64,000 bases of DNA. Origin: Brugia malayi (Eukaryota > Nematoda > Chromadorea > Rhabditida > Onchocercidae). This document shows positions 51,295 through 62,752 of this stretch, one piece after another. The notes beneath the pieces are model-generated. The model searched no databases and was not told the origin of the DNA. It was given only the letters and a program-made list of their open reading frames with translations. Location: the NCBI RefSeq assembly GCF_000002995.4, contig NW_025062479.1, positions 5,263,221-5,327,220 on the forward strand, read 5' to 3'. How positions within the stretch are numbered: the first letter of the stretch is position 1; the number at the start of each line of letters is the position of its first letter. Both the position numbers and the translations under genes were made by a program.

Positions 51295-52440
51295 TTTTTT
51301 TACAAGTGAACGTAGCAAAATATAGTGATATTCACTATAGTTTTGGGATGATTAAGGAAGAAGGTTTCCCACTTTCGAAAGAAGAGTAGGTTCTCACATA
51401 CCGTGGTTACTTATTGTAGGACTTAGGAAACTTGGTTTTACGAAATGTGCAAGCTATGTTATTGTTTTTCGGTATTTTTGCCTCAAGTAAACTGGTATCA
51501 ATTATTGTCTCTAGCTGATAAATACGTTGATTTCGATTTTTCTCACAATCGAGATAAGTGTTGGATTTAGGAATTATTAATTCTTGCTCTCTTTTAGTAA
51601 ATAGCATTTACATGGCTAATATCTTTCTATGTAGCAGCGTCAGTTTCAGCCGAATCCATCGCTGGTATTTCGCTTTCTTTATTGGAAGAGACGAAAGCAA
51701 TGATAAAATAATGCTGGATTTGTTCCAAAGTTGCGAAGACAGGTGATTTGGCGTGGTAAAAGAATTACTGGATTTTATAAGTTTTTTCTTTTTAGCATCT
51801 AGATGTCAGTTTTAATTGATAAGATCACTTGGCAATTTCAAATTAAACAAGATATATGTATTTATGAAGAATGTTTTATCTCAACAGCAGTCTTTTTTGT
51901 TCGTGTTTGCTTATTTTTGAGATGGATATTATGACCATCAAAGATTTACCATTGCCAGATACGGTGATGATAGTACTATACTAACAGGTACATAAACCGT
52001 TCTAGTTACTTTACTTTTTTTGCGTTATCACATCGCATCTACTGAAATCCAATTTCCACACGGTTGAATAGAAACTGGATCAGAATTCGGGATTATGATC
52101 AACAACTTGGTTATGTAGGACAGTATTTTTCATTTGTCATCGCTGTTATTTATGAAGGTTTTATCTGCTACATTCTTGTTGGGTGTAAGAGCTTCCAATT
52201 ACTTTGCAAAAATATTATAATTTTATGTGTTCTTAATTCTTGTGTATACTTTCGTAATAAGTGCAATATTTTATAGTGAAAGTATAGATTTCAAATTATT
52301 CCATTCATAGGTTAGGAGGTTTACTTCCACTCGTTATCGTGATTGGTATGTTATCGGCTGCATAATAGTTTATTTATGTTAGTATGAAAATAAGATTTGA
52401 ACTGCCTCATTCATGACCATCTAGAATGCTATAATTAGTA
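51295..52440 (+). pseudogene. Decayed duplicate of the mitochondrial phosphate carrier
   Basis: Three segments match consecutive exons of the SLC25A3 gene upstream on the same strand. At 51306-51450, VNVAKYSDIHYSFGMIKEEGF and a downstream GLRKLGF-like block match exon 3 but are interrupted by in-frame stops. At 51620-51710, SFYVAASVSAESIAGISLSL followed by LEETKAM matches exon 4 ([20 protein letters not shown]). At 52316-52430, VIVIGMLSAA, stops, then FIYVSMKI and FELPHS match exon 6. Exons 1, 2 and 5 are unrecognisable. Frame breaks and missing splice sites show it is dead. The order and strand are kept, so it was a DNA-level tandem duplicate rather than a retrocopy. Confidence 0.85.
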
Positions 52441-53048
52441 CAAGAAAATTGCAGTGACTGGTCTAAACAAGAATGTTATTACCTTTTTTTTTTCGTATTT
52501 TCGACTTACATTTTTTTTCTATAAGTTGTTCTTTAATTTATACTATATCTTATAAAAGTTTAAGTACCATAAAACATTATGCTACAAACAACAGATTTCG
52601 TAAATATATTTTTCTGAAAAATAAGTGACTTGTCCATAAATTTCTCAGTGTAATTTGCTTGCCGTTTGTAGCAGGATTATACATAAAAATATTCTCGGTA
52701 CTGTAAATGGATAGAAAAAAGAAATTTGATTTGTAGTGATGAACTTTTGCTTCGAATAATGTTTTATAACATGCAAAAAACTGCAAAAAGTTAGGTTAAG
52801 TGTTGGATATGATTACAAATATGTATAACTGTTTGAGGAATAAATGGTTTTATGGATAATTTGTTCAGAGATTTGGCAGCTTAGCAGTACTGCGCTGATG
52901 TTGTTCTGCTGAGTGGTTATGGAATAAGTTTGACATAATACTCCTAATTTGTACAGGAGATTGAGGTCTTGGTATCCTGCAGTAACTTCTCGTTATTACT
53001 GGTTATTTTAGGAAATCTAGGTTTGAAGTGATGAATGGAATTTTGCAG

Positions 53049-55188
53049 GACATTGTTGGATGAAGGAATTCGCAGAAATGTTTGCTGCGCTATATCAGTT
53101 ATCCGTTCTGATCTCTTCATTTGCAAAATACTCCGCAGTTGTTTCCAGACTGCAATGTAAATGGAAAGGTTCGTGTCGGTCGGTTTTTTTGCAAATGTCC
53201 CGGATTAATTTATGTAAGTTACATCAGCGCACAATATAAAAAATTCTTTAGGACACAGCGTCAAATTCTGGATACTGTCATTGGTGTAACCGTTTGGAAA
53301 GAACTGACGGAAGTCGATTTTTTTTCTGATTACATTTGGGATGGACTTGCAATGATGATTACTAATCTAGAGAAGGTTGTCTTTTCATTTCGATCTGCAG
53401 ATCACTGAAGTAACGGAGTATGAGTGGAGAAAATATCCTGACTAGAGAATTCTAAATAATTTAAATAATGCTGGTGAAGAATTCTGAATGATTAAATAAC
53501 GCTGAGGATTTTTAGCTGATACGCTGGCTCACAACATATCCCGCTGGCTTAAAATTAAATGCTCATTTGAATACCATATTATCACAGTTCTTTGTATATC
53601 ATATCTATTTATGGCAAAGTAAGCTGAAATTAACTTGAGATTGATGATTTCTATTACTTTTTATTTGTATACTAATACATGCAGCCTCAGGAAAGAAATT
53701 TTGAATCTCAGGAGGTTCAAAGTATTATGAACTTTCAATCTCAGGAGGGTTTCAGAAATTTTAAAATCATCAAGTTCAAAGGATGGTACAGTTTTTCAAT
53801 TAAACTGATACACTTGTTTTTCAGCTTATTTATCAGTAGCAAGTGTTTACATTGGATTTGGTTTCATTTCTTTATCGTGTTTCTTTGGCTTATCTGTTTT
53901 TTTCGCTGCTTTATCTGATCTCTTTCGGCTACTCACCGTGCATATATACTGCTTTCATATTTACGCTTTCAAGCAAGTGTTATTTCCATTTTTTACAGTA
54001 ATTGAAAGTGAGCATTTTTGTAAGGAGTGCATAACTACTGTTTCACTTCATTCCCAATCAAGAATCTCTTCCAGGATGGCCACACTGTCAATAATGTCAA
54101 TAAAATCACTTTGGAGATTATTTCGTGGACGGAAATATAATCCTTTGCGCAAGAGAGTTGATTCAGTAAAACTGGACGCGAGACAGCTATTCATAGCTAC
54201 TTTATTTTTCACCATATTACTTTTTCTTCTTCCTACGATACTTGTTTATTTCTTCATATTTTCATCGGTAGGCTTGAATTGTAAAACTATTTTTAACTTT
54301 GTAACTTAGTAATACCTAACAAGAATTAAATGATATACTAATTCAGTAAATATCTCGTGAAAAAAAAATTTTTTTTACTTAAAAAAAGAAAACTTCGGTT
54401 TTTATCAATACGTGTTAAATGGTTGCAGCTGCATTATGGAGTGTGCGCTATACAAATGCTCCTCTCGTTGCTGTCGATTGTTCAGGATAAAATCATCTTC
54501 TGTGTTTTCAAACAGCATTATAACTGATGAGTATGATATCTCGATATTTTTTAAAATCATATTTTCTAATTCCACCGCATCTTCACCAAACACTGATAAA
54601 AGAATAAATTGTATTACACTTCCCATTGTTTACAAGAAATAGAACGATTCTTATACACGTAAGTTATTTGGAACTATTTGATCTGAACTTGTTTTGATAG
54701 CGGTTGCATTTTTCAGAAAATGTGTTACCACGCAGTTTCCTGTTTGTGAAAGACCTGATCTTCGAAATAATTTAAAAACTTAAAAATTGAAAAAAAAAAA
54801 AAAAACTAAAAAATTCTTCAGCACTTCCCCGTGGGTAGTGACATGCAATTATCTTTACCAAAAATTATTCACAAGGAAATTACACTCGGAAGAGGAAGCC
54901 GTTTAGAAGATGAAGGGTTTTCAATAATTTTTTATTTCATATCAATTCTTATGAATTCCAAAGAAACTGATACTATCAGGATCATCACACGAACTGTTAC
55001 GAGGTTAATGTCTATCAAAGCTTAATCCTTTTGGGCTGCTATCTCCTATCTACATTCATATTTGTTGCTGTACCCTTACCTGCCATATCAAACGACAATA
55101 TTCTAAGTTTATCAAAAACTGGAGGCAAGAACTTTTTAAAACCTGTTTTTTTGGTAAGGAGTCATATGACCCATTCACATCCTTTTAG
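53049..55188 (+). pseudogene. PIGQ/GPI1 locus, partial and apparently frame-broken
   Basis: PIGQ is a subunit of the ER GlcNAc transferase that starts GPI-anchor synthesis. Clear exons are an upstream one ending at 53375 (ILDTVIGVTVWKEL), 53516-53618 (PAGLKLNAHLNTILSQFFVY), 53825-53972 (FFAALSDLFRLLTVHIYCFH) and 54075-54267 (SLWRLFRGRKYNPLRKR, RQLFIATLFFTILLFLLP). A weaker 54429 exon (YGVCAIQMLLSLLSI) and a 3' segment 54822-55188 (RIITRTVTRLMSIK, LNPFGLLSPIYIH, KNWRQELFKTCFFGKE) complete it. These match human PIGQ in order. The exon starting at 53825 ends at a GC donor (AA/GCAAGT). Problems: an extra base at about 55020 separates MSIK from LNPF, the 53.1-53.25 kb exon switches frame, the 54429 exon meets a stop with no clear donor, and the N-terminal exons are missing. 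It is either a pseudogene or a real gene with assembly errors. Confidence 0.65.
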
Positions 55189-55240
55189 CATAGGAGCTGT
55201 GAAAGTCGAAATATTTGAGAAATCTTTTGTTCATTGAGGA

Positions 55241-55791
55241 ATGTTTCTAACTGATGAGAAGGCTCTAGCAACGAAATCGCTTGTCATTCTAGATGTTCGA
55301 CCAGAAGAACAGATCGCTAAAGAACACATTACCAAAGGTTTATTATATTTGGGCCAAAAAAGGAGTCTTATATGTAAGCATTTTAAAAAATAATTTTGGG
55401 ATTTTGCAGCTGAATATTACTCACGAGTCTTTCTAAGTTGTGACCATTACGAAACAGAAGTAACATTAATTGTCTGCTGTCATGTTTATGGAACTGATGA
55501 AGTTGTATCAACATAGGGCATAATGTGATGCTTTTAAAAAGAGGTATAGTGTCTGAAGATTTCTTGGTACAGCAAAAGCTCTGGTAATTTGAGTAAATAA
55601 TATGTGGTGGAAATGTCCCAAATTAAAGTTTGATTTCTGTTCTTCCTTCTGAATGCTAGCATCCAGAAGAGTTATTAACAACAACAAATAGCAAACCAGT
55701 TAAATTAGAAGCGTCAAAATTAGCCGTCAATCGAAAACCAGCTTTCGAGAAAAGTCCACTTCATCAAACTTCTCCGTTTTCACAACTTTAA
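55241..55791 (+). pseudogene. Relic of a rhodanese-domain protein (CEP41-like)
   Basis: The open start MFLTDEKALATKSLVILDVR continues PEEQIAKEHITK, the LLDVR...HI signature of a rhodanese fold. It splices in phase (55336 to 55410) into AEYYSRVFLSCDHYETEVTL, IVCCHVYGTDE. There the frame meets a TAG stop; the continuation GHNVMLLKRGIVSEDFL lies in another frame, and TAKAL in a third, joined by a normal GTAATT donor to a last exon (HPEELLTTTNSKPVKL, 55660-55791, TAA). The order of blocks (acidic YxxDE, RG, then PEEL) resembles CEP41, a ciliary/centrosomal protein. Two indels plus a stop indicate decay. Rhodanese identity is fairly firm; the CEP41 assignment is tentative. Confidence 0.5.
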
Positions 55792-56238
55792 TTTCTGCAA
55801 CTTTTTCATCCAAAAATTCTAAAGGGAGTACGCAACAAAAAACTTTTCATAGCTGAATTCTTAAAAACAACGACAAGCTCTACAAACAAAAACAGTGTTT
55901 ATAAAGGAGTGAGACAAGGAAACCAAACGAACAAACGTAGAGCTTGGAGATGATTTTTATGCTTTGATCTTTTAATCAAAAAAAAAAATGTATCAATTCG
56001 AGATATAAGGATTCTAATTTTTTGAGTCGAGATTTTATATAATGGTAAATTATGGTTAATCTAATGCTCCCACACAAAATCAAGCATAGGATATTTCAAG
56101 GGAGCATCCACAGACATCTCCAAGAAACATTTCGACTGTAGCACTTCATTTCACTGAATATTTCGGCAATTTGACAAGATGAGTGCAAAAAACTACCGGG
56201 ACCATTCCTAAAATAAGGTATATTTACAATAACATTAT
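55792..56238. other. Spacer between the rhodanese relic and NDUFB11
   Basis: 447 bp with no recognised feature. It lies between convergent 3' ends. Confidence 0.5.
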
Positions 56239-57844
56239 TCAAATGATAATTTCAAAGTTCTGAAGCTCCTCATCCGATGGAAGAACAATTTTGTCTGGTC
56301 GAATCAAGTCTTTGCTGATGTATGGTAATCCTGCTTTTTCCCTTCGTGCCATCTCCAAATGAGCTTCTCGATATGCCCAATCCCTTGCTTGTGGCCTGTA
56401 ATAAACTACTTATCAGAAAAAGATACGGCTCTTTTGAGAGGCTTGCAAAATACTTCCATATCACAAAAAACTTTTTGTGAAATATTTCAAAAATCTGTAT
56501 ATGATGATGTAAGCTTGTCTGGACTCAAATTTTTCACAAATAGATTACTAACACCTTTATGAACAATAATAGCAATAGATATATCAGCAAACGAGGATTG
56601 CTGTTTTATAAAAAGTAAATTAGAGTTCTTTTTAATACTTGAAGTAAGAGGTAAGAGTAGAGCAGACTAAAGTATGCTGACATAATGAATTAGTTCAGAA
56701 AAGGTTTTGAAAAGAAAAAAAGAAAAAAGAAAAACAAACCAATCGGGAGCAGCGTATAGGATGTACAGCGTCACCCAACTAACCATTACTGTTAACAAAA
56801 CAAACATGTACTGATGAAATTTCAACCAATCTGCATGTTCATCATAGGGTGATAAACCAAACCAAATCCAGTTGCGACGCTATAAATTAAGGCAAGACAT
56901 CCACAAAAAAAATTTCGAAGTTTTATTTCCTGATTCAAAAGAAAAGCACCATTATTTGAAATCAAGAAATTATCAGAACGAACGATCTGGCCGCCCTGAT
57001 CTTTTGCCAGTGGTCTTCTCCAGCCATCACCAAATAGCCAATCCAGACGACTACCATTTAATTTCGGCCACGGATTTTCATATGCATAAGAGTCTGAACC
57101 AGGTCTAAAATAATGCATATTGGGAAGCGTTCCTACGCTAAAACAGCCACAAAATATCAACAGAAGAACCTCTTATATTACTACCTAAGAATAATTTTCA
57201 CACGAAATGATTTTTGCGAGCAGTGTATTCCTTTAATGAAGAGCATTTTTGATTTTGCTTGCAACCAATTAAATTTAAAAAATCTACAAGCCTACTCGGC
57301 AAACCTCCAGAATCACACATTAATCGTCACTAAACTGTATCTCATTCTTTTAGTACACAGCCAAAGATTGCAATTTGATCTTCATAATTTTTTCCCTTCG
57401 TTCGAATTTTTAGTTTTATGTGAAGTATTTTTGGTCAGCAACACATTTGCAACGAAGCAAACAAATAAGACAATATAATACCATATCCATTATAAAATTT
57501 TATAACAAAAGAGTACTATTCTTCTCTATTCTGGGATTGATTTGGATATTTTATAACTGTCTTAACAGAGAAGTAACCAAGTGTATAACTAGATGAGATC
57601 CTTTTTGAACTTGAACAGTGATTCCCGAGTGGTATGAAATACTACAAAATAAGACCTATCGAAGTTTCCTGCATTCTGCGGTGCTAACAAATGATAAAGT
57701 ATGAAAGTCTTGATGAACTGACCTGTAATTTGCTGGCTTCATTTCAATATTCTCTTCACCGTTAGCTCCCTGCGAAACTGCCGACGATAGCCTCAGGAAA
57801 GTAACAGAGATGGTACGACGATAAAGTGGTAGAAACAGCAACAT
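56239..57844 (-). CDS. NADH dehydrogenase 1 beta subcomplex subunit 11 (NDUFB11), complex I
   Basis: An accessory subunit of mitochondrial complex I. Exons are 57844-57723, 57137-56984, 56879-56740 and 56395-56239, giving 190 aa (human 153-163). Exon 1 encodes a mitochondrial presequence (MLLFLPLYRRTISVTFLRLS). Exon 2 is a nematode-type insert (HYFRPGSDSYAYENPWPKLN, RLDWLFGDGWRRPL). Exon 3 has the conserved NWIWFGLSPYDEHADW followed by the membrane segment YMFVLLTVMVSWVTLYILYA. Exon 4 carries REAHLEMARREKAGLPYI and LPSDEEL, matching the human C-terminus. All phases agree. The gene lies tail-to-tail with the PIGQ/rhodanese region. Confidence 0.88.
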
Positions 57845-59355
57845 CCCAGCCAAAAATTATTTGAAAAGAAGCTGAAAACTGCAATTTGTAGAGGAAGCCC
57901 ACATTATGCTAGCAGCTACGACACGTCTTATCACTCATTAAGACGTCATAGCATTCAAAATTATGAACAGCGTACAAGTTCCTCAATTCGCAGAATGACG
58001 CAGTCTTAAGGAAACACAGCTGGTGCGCAGGGAAGAACCACGCATGAAATCAAAAGACGAAACCCGATAAGAACCATTCGAGGTACGTCCAGGGGCTATC
58101 TCGTACGGGCCGTATTTCTCTACCTCGGCTATTTAGAGGCATGCTTCAAAGGCTGGTCGTTATATATCGTTGTTCCATTCAGGAGATGGGCTGATTCAAG
58201 CTGACAGTGAACAATGCCAGGGAGCAAACTCGCGGCTCATTTAAAATAAGGAGGGGAGCATCGCCTAGGCTAGAATTTAGAAATGGAAGAAAAGTTTAGT
58301 TAATCATTATAAGTTCACGGTGGGCGCAAAATGAAATAAGATTCGAAGGAGTAAGTAAGAGGTAACACAATTTTATTTTACTATGAATTGGGTAAGCTGA
58401 GTCGGGAACTGTTAGATAATGCGACGATCAAAACTACTGAGAATCAGATTGGTAATTGGATTAGAATTAGTCAACTGCTACATTAGTAAGAGACTAATGC
58501 TTAGAGGGAAATTTGCCATGCTGTTTTTATGTCCACTTATGATGTTGAGCTCTATACATTTCTAATATATTTGGTAAATATAAATATGATCTGTGCTTCA
58601 TGTAAATTTCATTTCACTTAAAGTTATCGATTGTTATGAAAGTCAAGTATTAATGGAATTTAGTTATAATCATACTTTGGAAACTTGAGCAGTTGGAAAA
58701 GAGATGTTTTTTGCCCAATTGTCCAACTAATTGACATTATAACAATATGGTCGACGGCTGAAGAGGGTGGTGATTTGTCACTATTTCCACTAATAGACGA
58801 TATGCTTGTTTCCATACTTCATACTATTCAGAACGCGTAAATACCTTATCCTCTCTAACTTATACGTAGTTCTATCAACTTAAGTGATTCTATGAGTTTC
58901 ATTTTTTATTTCTTGGTGATGACATGTCATCGCCAAGAAATATAAAGACGCTCTTTCGGTAGGTATTAGTATAGTGATATATGTAAATTAGAATAGTATT
59001 AATTTAAATATATTAGTAGAGAAATGTGTAGAAATATTAGTGTAGGTATAGAGACAAATCATATGTAAAGAATTGAAATAAAGCTTGAGGCTTCAAACTA
59101 TTCAGCTGTCCGTTGGGCTGTATTCGTTATTCGTCATCATTAATAAATGGCAGGCCTAGCTTAATTGGTTTTTGATTTAGAAGAGTTTGCATACATTGGA
59201 ACCGATCATTTTTTATTTTTGCAATATTTTATTGCTTTCATTCATTCATTTTTTTTCAACATTAATCTTATTTTGTTGTTAGTTCACAATGCAACTTTTA
59301 TTTAATTAGCAATATAAATCAAGTTGAAGGATTTTCGACGAATTTTAGATATCAA
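57845..59355. promoter_or_regulatory. Divergent promoter region, NDUFB11 / rhi-1
   Basis: A 1.5 kb gap between head-to-head genes. The NDUFB11-proximal part (about 57990-58210) is noticeably more GC-rich. It contains a 36-bp palindrome at 58907-58942 (separate entry). No coding exon was found. Confidence 0.4.
58907..58942. repeat. 36-bp near-perfect palindrome upstream of rhi-1
   Basis: The left arm 58907-58924 (TATTTCTTGGTGATGACA) is the reverse complement of the right arm 58925-58942, with a single mismatch that would be a G-U pair in RNA. There is no spacer. It is 414 bp upstream of the rhi-1 start codon. Confidence 0.9.
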
Positions 59356-60758
59356 ATGGATGAGAAAGAAATGCAGGATTTGGAGCTGGACAGCGCGCAA
59401 GAAAATTATGTACCACCTCCGCAGAAGTCTGTCTCAGAAATTATTGCAATTGACGCTAATGATGAAAGTTTGAATCGGTGAGTGATTACCGGGTTTGAAA
59501 ACCATTCCATTCTTCTCGAAGAACGAAGCACTTCATCAGTGATGTAGTTCAAAGCTGAATAATATCTCGATACTGCAGTCTTTTATATTATGGCCGAAGT
59601 AATATATGTGTCAACTTGAAATGGCCAAAAACTGAATATAGAACAGTGGAAACCTTTGTGCCTTATTTTGTGGGTTATTTTTAGTTTTTCAAATTCTCAA
59701 GGACCACAGTTCTATGTTTGAAGAATAGGTCTTATTTACTGATTTACAGTTACAAACAAACACTTCTGGGTCAAGCGAAATCTGGGCAAGTGATTGTTGA
59801 TGCAACCGATCCTCGCAACGTTCTTGTGCGTTCGATCACGTTAGTTGTCGAGGGTCGTCCGGATATCACAATGCATCTTGATAGAGGTTTTTGCCGTTTT
59901 GTAATGGTTGTTCCTATACTTTTTCTTTTTTTTTATTTAGGACGGACAACCATCGCGCTTTGTTTGAAATACCTGCCTTACTACAGCATTACCAACAAAT
60001 TGATTTTCGAAGTCTCGCTAAGTATTTTCTATTTAAACGAAGGAATTCAAAGCTTTGCATGAAATTGCAGAACATTTGAACAATGCATCATTCATAATAA
60101 AGGAAGGAGCTGCATATAGGATTCGTTTTGATTTTCATGTACAAAGAGAGATTTGTACTGGTTTGAAATATGTGCAGAAGGTCACACGTCATTCTATAAC
60201 AGGTGTGAGGATTTCCTGTTTTGCATAAATATATTCCGAAGTTGCTTGCTGAAAATGATACAAATGAAGTTGCGGGACTTTGCTTCGCAATTTGTTATAT
60301 TATTTACAAGTGAAAAGTCTTCTAATATTCCTATTAATAGATAGGTACCCTTAAAAAATGGAACTTTTCAAATATTGGTATAATGTTATGCTTTTTGCTT
60401 TTTATTAATCTTTTCAGTTGATAAAGAAACGTTTATGATGGGTTCATATGCGCCAAAAATGGAAATTCAGTCATTTATTACACCATCAGACGAAGCCCCA
60501 TCTGGTTAATTTTTTTATATTTCCAAGAGTTGAGAGATAGGTGTCAAGTTTCTTCATCTGCATAACTTTGAATGTTCACTTAATTTTATAAAAGTTGTTC
60601 TCTCACGATATTTTGTTTCAGTAAATTATAGCATTGCATTTCCAGGCATACTGCATCGTGGAACTTACAAAGTGAAATCGCAGGTATGCGATGATGATAA
60701 CCATGACTGGTTGTCTTGGACGTGGAGCTTAGAAATTGCAAAAGATTGGGAAGAATAA
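59356..60758 (+). CDS. rhi-1: Rho GDP-dissociation inhibitor (RhoGDI)
   Basis: A cytosolic chaperone that extracts prenylated Rho, Rac and Cdc42 from membranes and keeps them GDP-bound. Exons are 59356-59477, 59750-59886, 60071-60202, 60418-60504 and 60646-60758; 196 aa (human about 204), all phases consistent. The acidic N-terminal arm (MDEKEMQDLELDSAQENY) and helix block (PPPQKSVSEIIALD, then NRYKQTLLG) contact the GTPase switch regions. The immunoglobulin-like lipid-binding domain shows IIKEGAAYRIRFDFHVQREI, TGLKYVQK, FMMGSYAPK, GILHRGTYKVKS and the terminal LSWTWSLEIAKDWEE. I placed the exon 3 acceptor at 60070, because only this joins MHLDRE to HLNNASF in frame. Confidence 0.92.
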
Positions 60759-62752
60759 GTAGCTTTTTTTTTCTGCACGATTTTTCACAGCTAACTTAAC
60801 TGCCTTTTATTACTAACCTCCTCACTTTCATGATTGGGTTTTTTTTTTTTTTTTGCTAAAGATATGTAATATAATAGTAGCTTTTCGGTGTATTCTGTTG
60901 TATTTAGTCTTACGTCAATGGTTTCACTTCGTCAATTCTTTTCTTCCAATTAATGCTAATTAATTAACTGATGTTGCATTCTATTACTTTGAATGTGTTT
61001 ATCAAGTTTTCTTGTTGATAAGCTGCTTTATTGCATTAGTTCATTGCTCCACTTTCATATTTTCTGTTCATTTTGCAATTATATAATGTACAAGCTAATG
61101 TTATTAATAGTTTTTTGCTTTTGATTTATAGCAGTTTTCTTTTCTGTTCAGGTCATTTGCGGAAACGGAATTTGCTACATTAACAGTGTCTTACCACAAA
61201 TATTTTTTTTCTTATCATCTAGTATTTCCAGTGCTTTAGATGCTTGTGGCCGTGGTGTATTTGACACGCTTTGTTGCAAATTCTATCTAAGACTTGGTGA
61301 GTTTGATGAATTTATTAATATTCTTCAAAGTGTCCGAGTGTAAACACAGTTGTTACTTTTGAATTAAACAAAAAAAAAAGAAAAAAATTGCATGGATCAA
61401 TCAAAAAGTCCCTTCAGTGCACATTAAGACACATTCGCTCCAAAGACATACTTTCTGAAATTCTCGATTTCCTTGAAGAAATTCGGAGTCCTGAGATAAA
61501 ATTAGTTCGTAGACGCTTTTCGCGGATAATCATTATCTCCGCTTTTATTTTGTTCAGTTCCACCATTTAGTTTTTCATCTGTATGTTGGGTTCATTAGAC
61601 ATACGAAGTATTTGTATATGAAGGTAGTGTATTTGTGTTCACTGTCTGGTACATAACGTCAAATGTCAATTTCAACTTCGGGAACATACTTAATCATAAA
61701 CACGATAGATTTACAGAATTGCTTAAAGACCTATTTGCGAGATGTCGTTGATGTTTCTGACGGTACAGCAGTCACTCAGTAGTGGCACCAGTTATGGTGC
61801 CGCATGGATTCGTGAAGTCTGGCATGGCCCGCTTTCCATACAGCAGGGTAGCGGAGTACAGAGACTGCCCACTTCTACTCCCAAGCAGATAGTTGCAGTT
61901 TAGGTTTGATGAACCACTAAAGACCAGTTATGCTTCCCTCCACCATGTTTTGGGAACTTAGTATGTTGCAGCATTTCCCACACCCTTCTATCTCTTTACT
62001 GATTCAAGAAATTTATAAGACTTCATTGGTAAGAATGACGAGTCGGAACGATTCCTTCCGACAAGTGCTACATTGTCACACGCAACTACATTGTGGACAT
62101 TAAAACGCTCCAACCAATCCACTATAGAATTATAACTGCTCTGATACAACCAGTAAAAATGGTCAATAAAACGGAAATGCAGGTTCTCCACATTGGATCA
62201 CAGAAATTAGAAATTTACAACCTTAAATTCATATATCAAAAGCAGAGAGGTGTGTCAAACCATGTTTCTTTACAAACGATTCTAATTTTTTAATTTTATA
62301 GTCTTAAGCATTTTTAAATCGCATATCGCAGTTCTGGGCATAAACAGTGGAAAAATTAACAGAAGACATGCCAACTTTTATAAAATCCAACAATTACAAT
62401 AATTAACCATAATAACAGAAATAATACTCCCTTTCAAAATGATAACAAAATATATTTAAAGAAAAAAAAAAAAAAAAAAAAAACGAGAAAGGATAGGAAT
62501 TTTTCAAATTCATTATTTTTATCTTCGTAGTCACCATCAAAAGTAACAACGCGGATGCAAAATGTGCTCCCTAGAAAAAAGTAGCTAGGAATGAACTACC
62601 ATCGGACAGTAAACGATTACATAATACTAGAACGTCATTCTTTCACGATCTCATAATCTCTCAACTATAATTGGAATAGGACTCTATTTTGATCAAGTGA
62701 TGACTTTCTCCATCTAACAGCATTATTCAGTAATGAAGTTTCCAAGCCAGGA
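60759..62752. other. Spacer between convergent rhi-1 and PDI genes
   Basis: 2.0 kb with no recognised gene. It includes A/T homopolymers (around 60841-60854 T; 62461-62483 A). One section, about 61740-61905, is distinctly GC-richer than its surroundings and open for 54 codons on the plus strand (MSLMFLTVQQSLSSGTSYGA onward). It contains a 7-bp stem with a 4-base loop at 61794-61811. I cannot assign it. Confidence 0.45.

Noticed and set aside
56740..56879. Suspected frameshift in NDUFB11 exon 3
   Set aside because: On careful re-reading the exon is 140 bp and gives NWIWFGLSPYDEH in a single frame; no shift is needed.
56822..57160. Single 112-codon open frame as a complete protein
   Set aside because: It is NDUFB11 exon 2 read through into the intron; the exon ends at 56984.
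59718..60062. 114-codon frame across rhi-1
   Set aside because: It combines exon 2 with unspliced intron 2. The downstream part does not match RhoGDI, while the acceptor at 60070 restores the family sequence.
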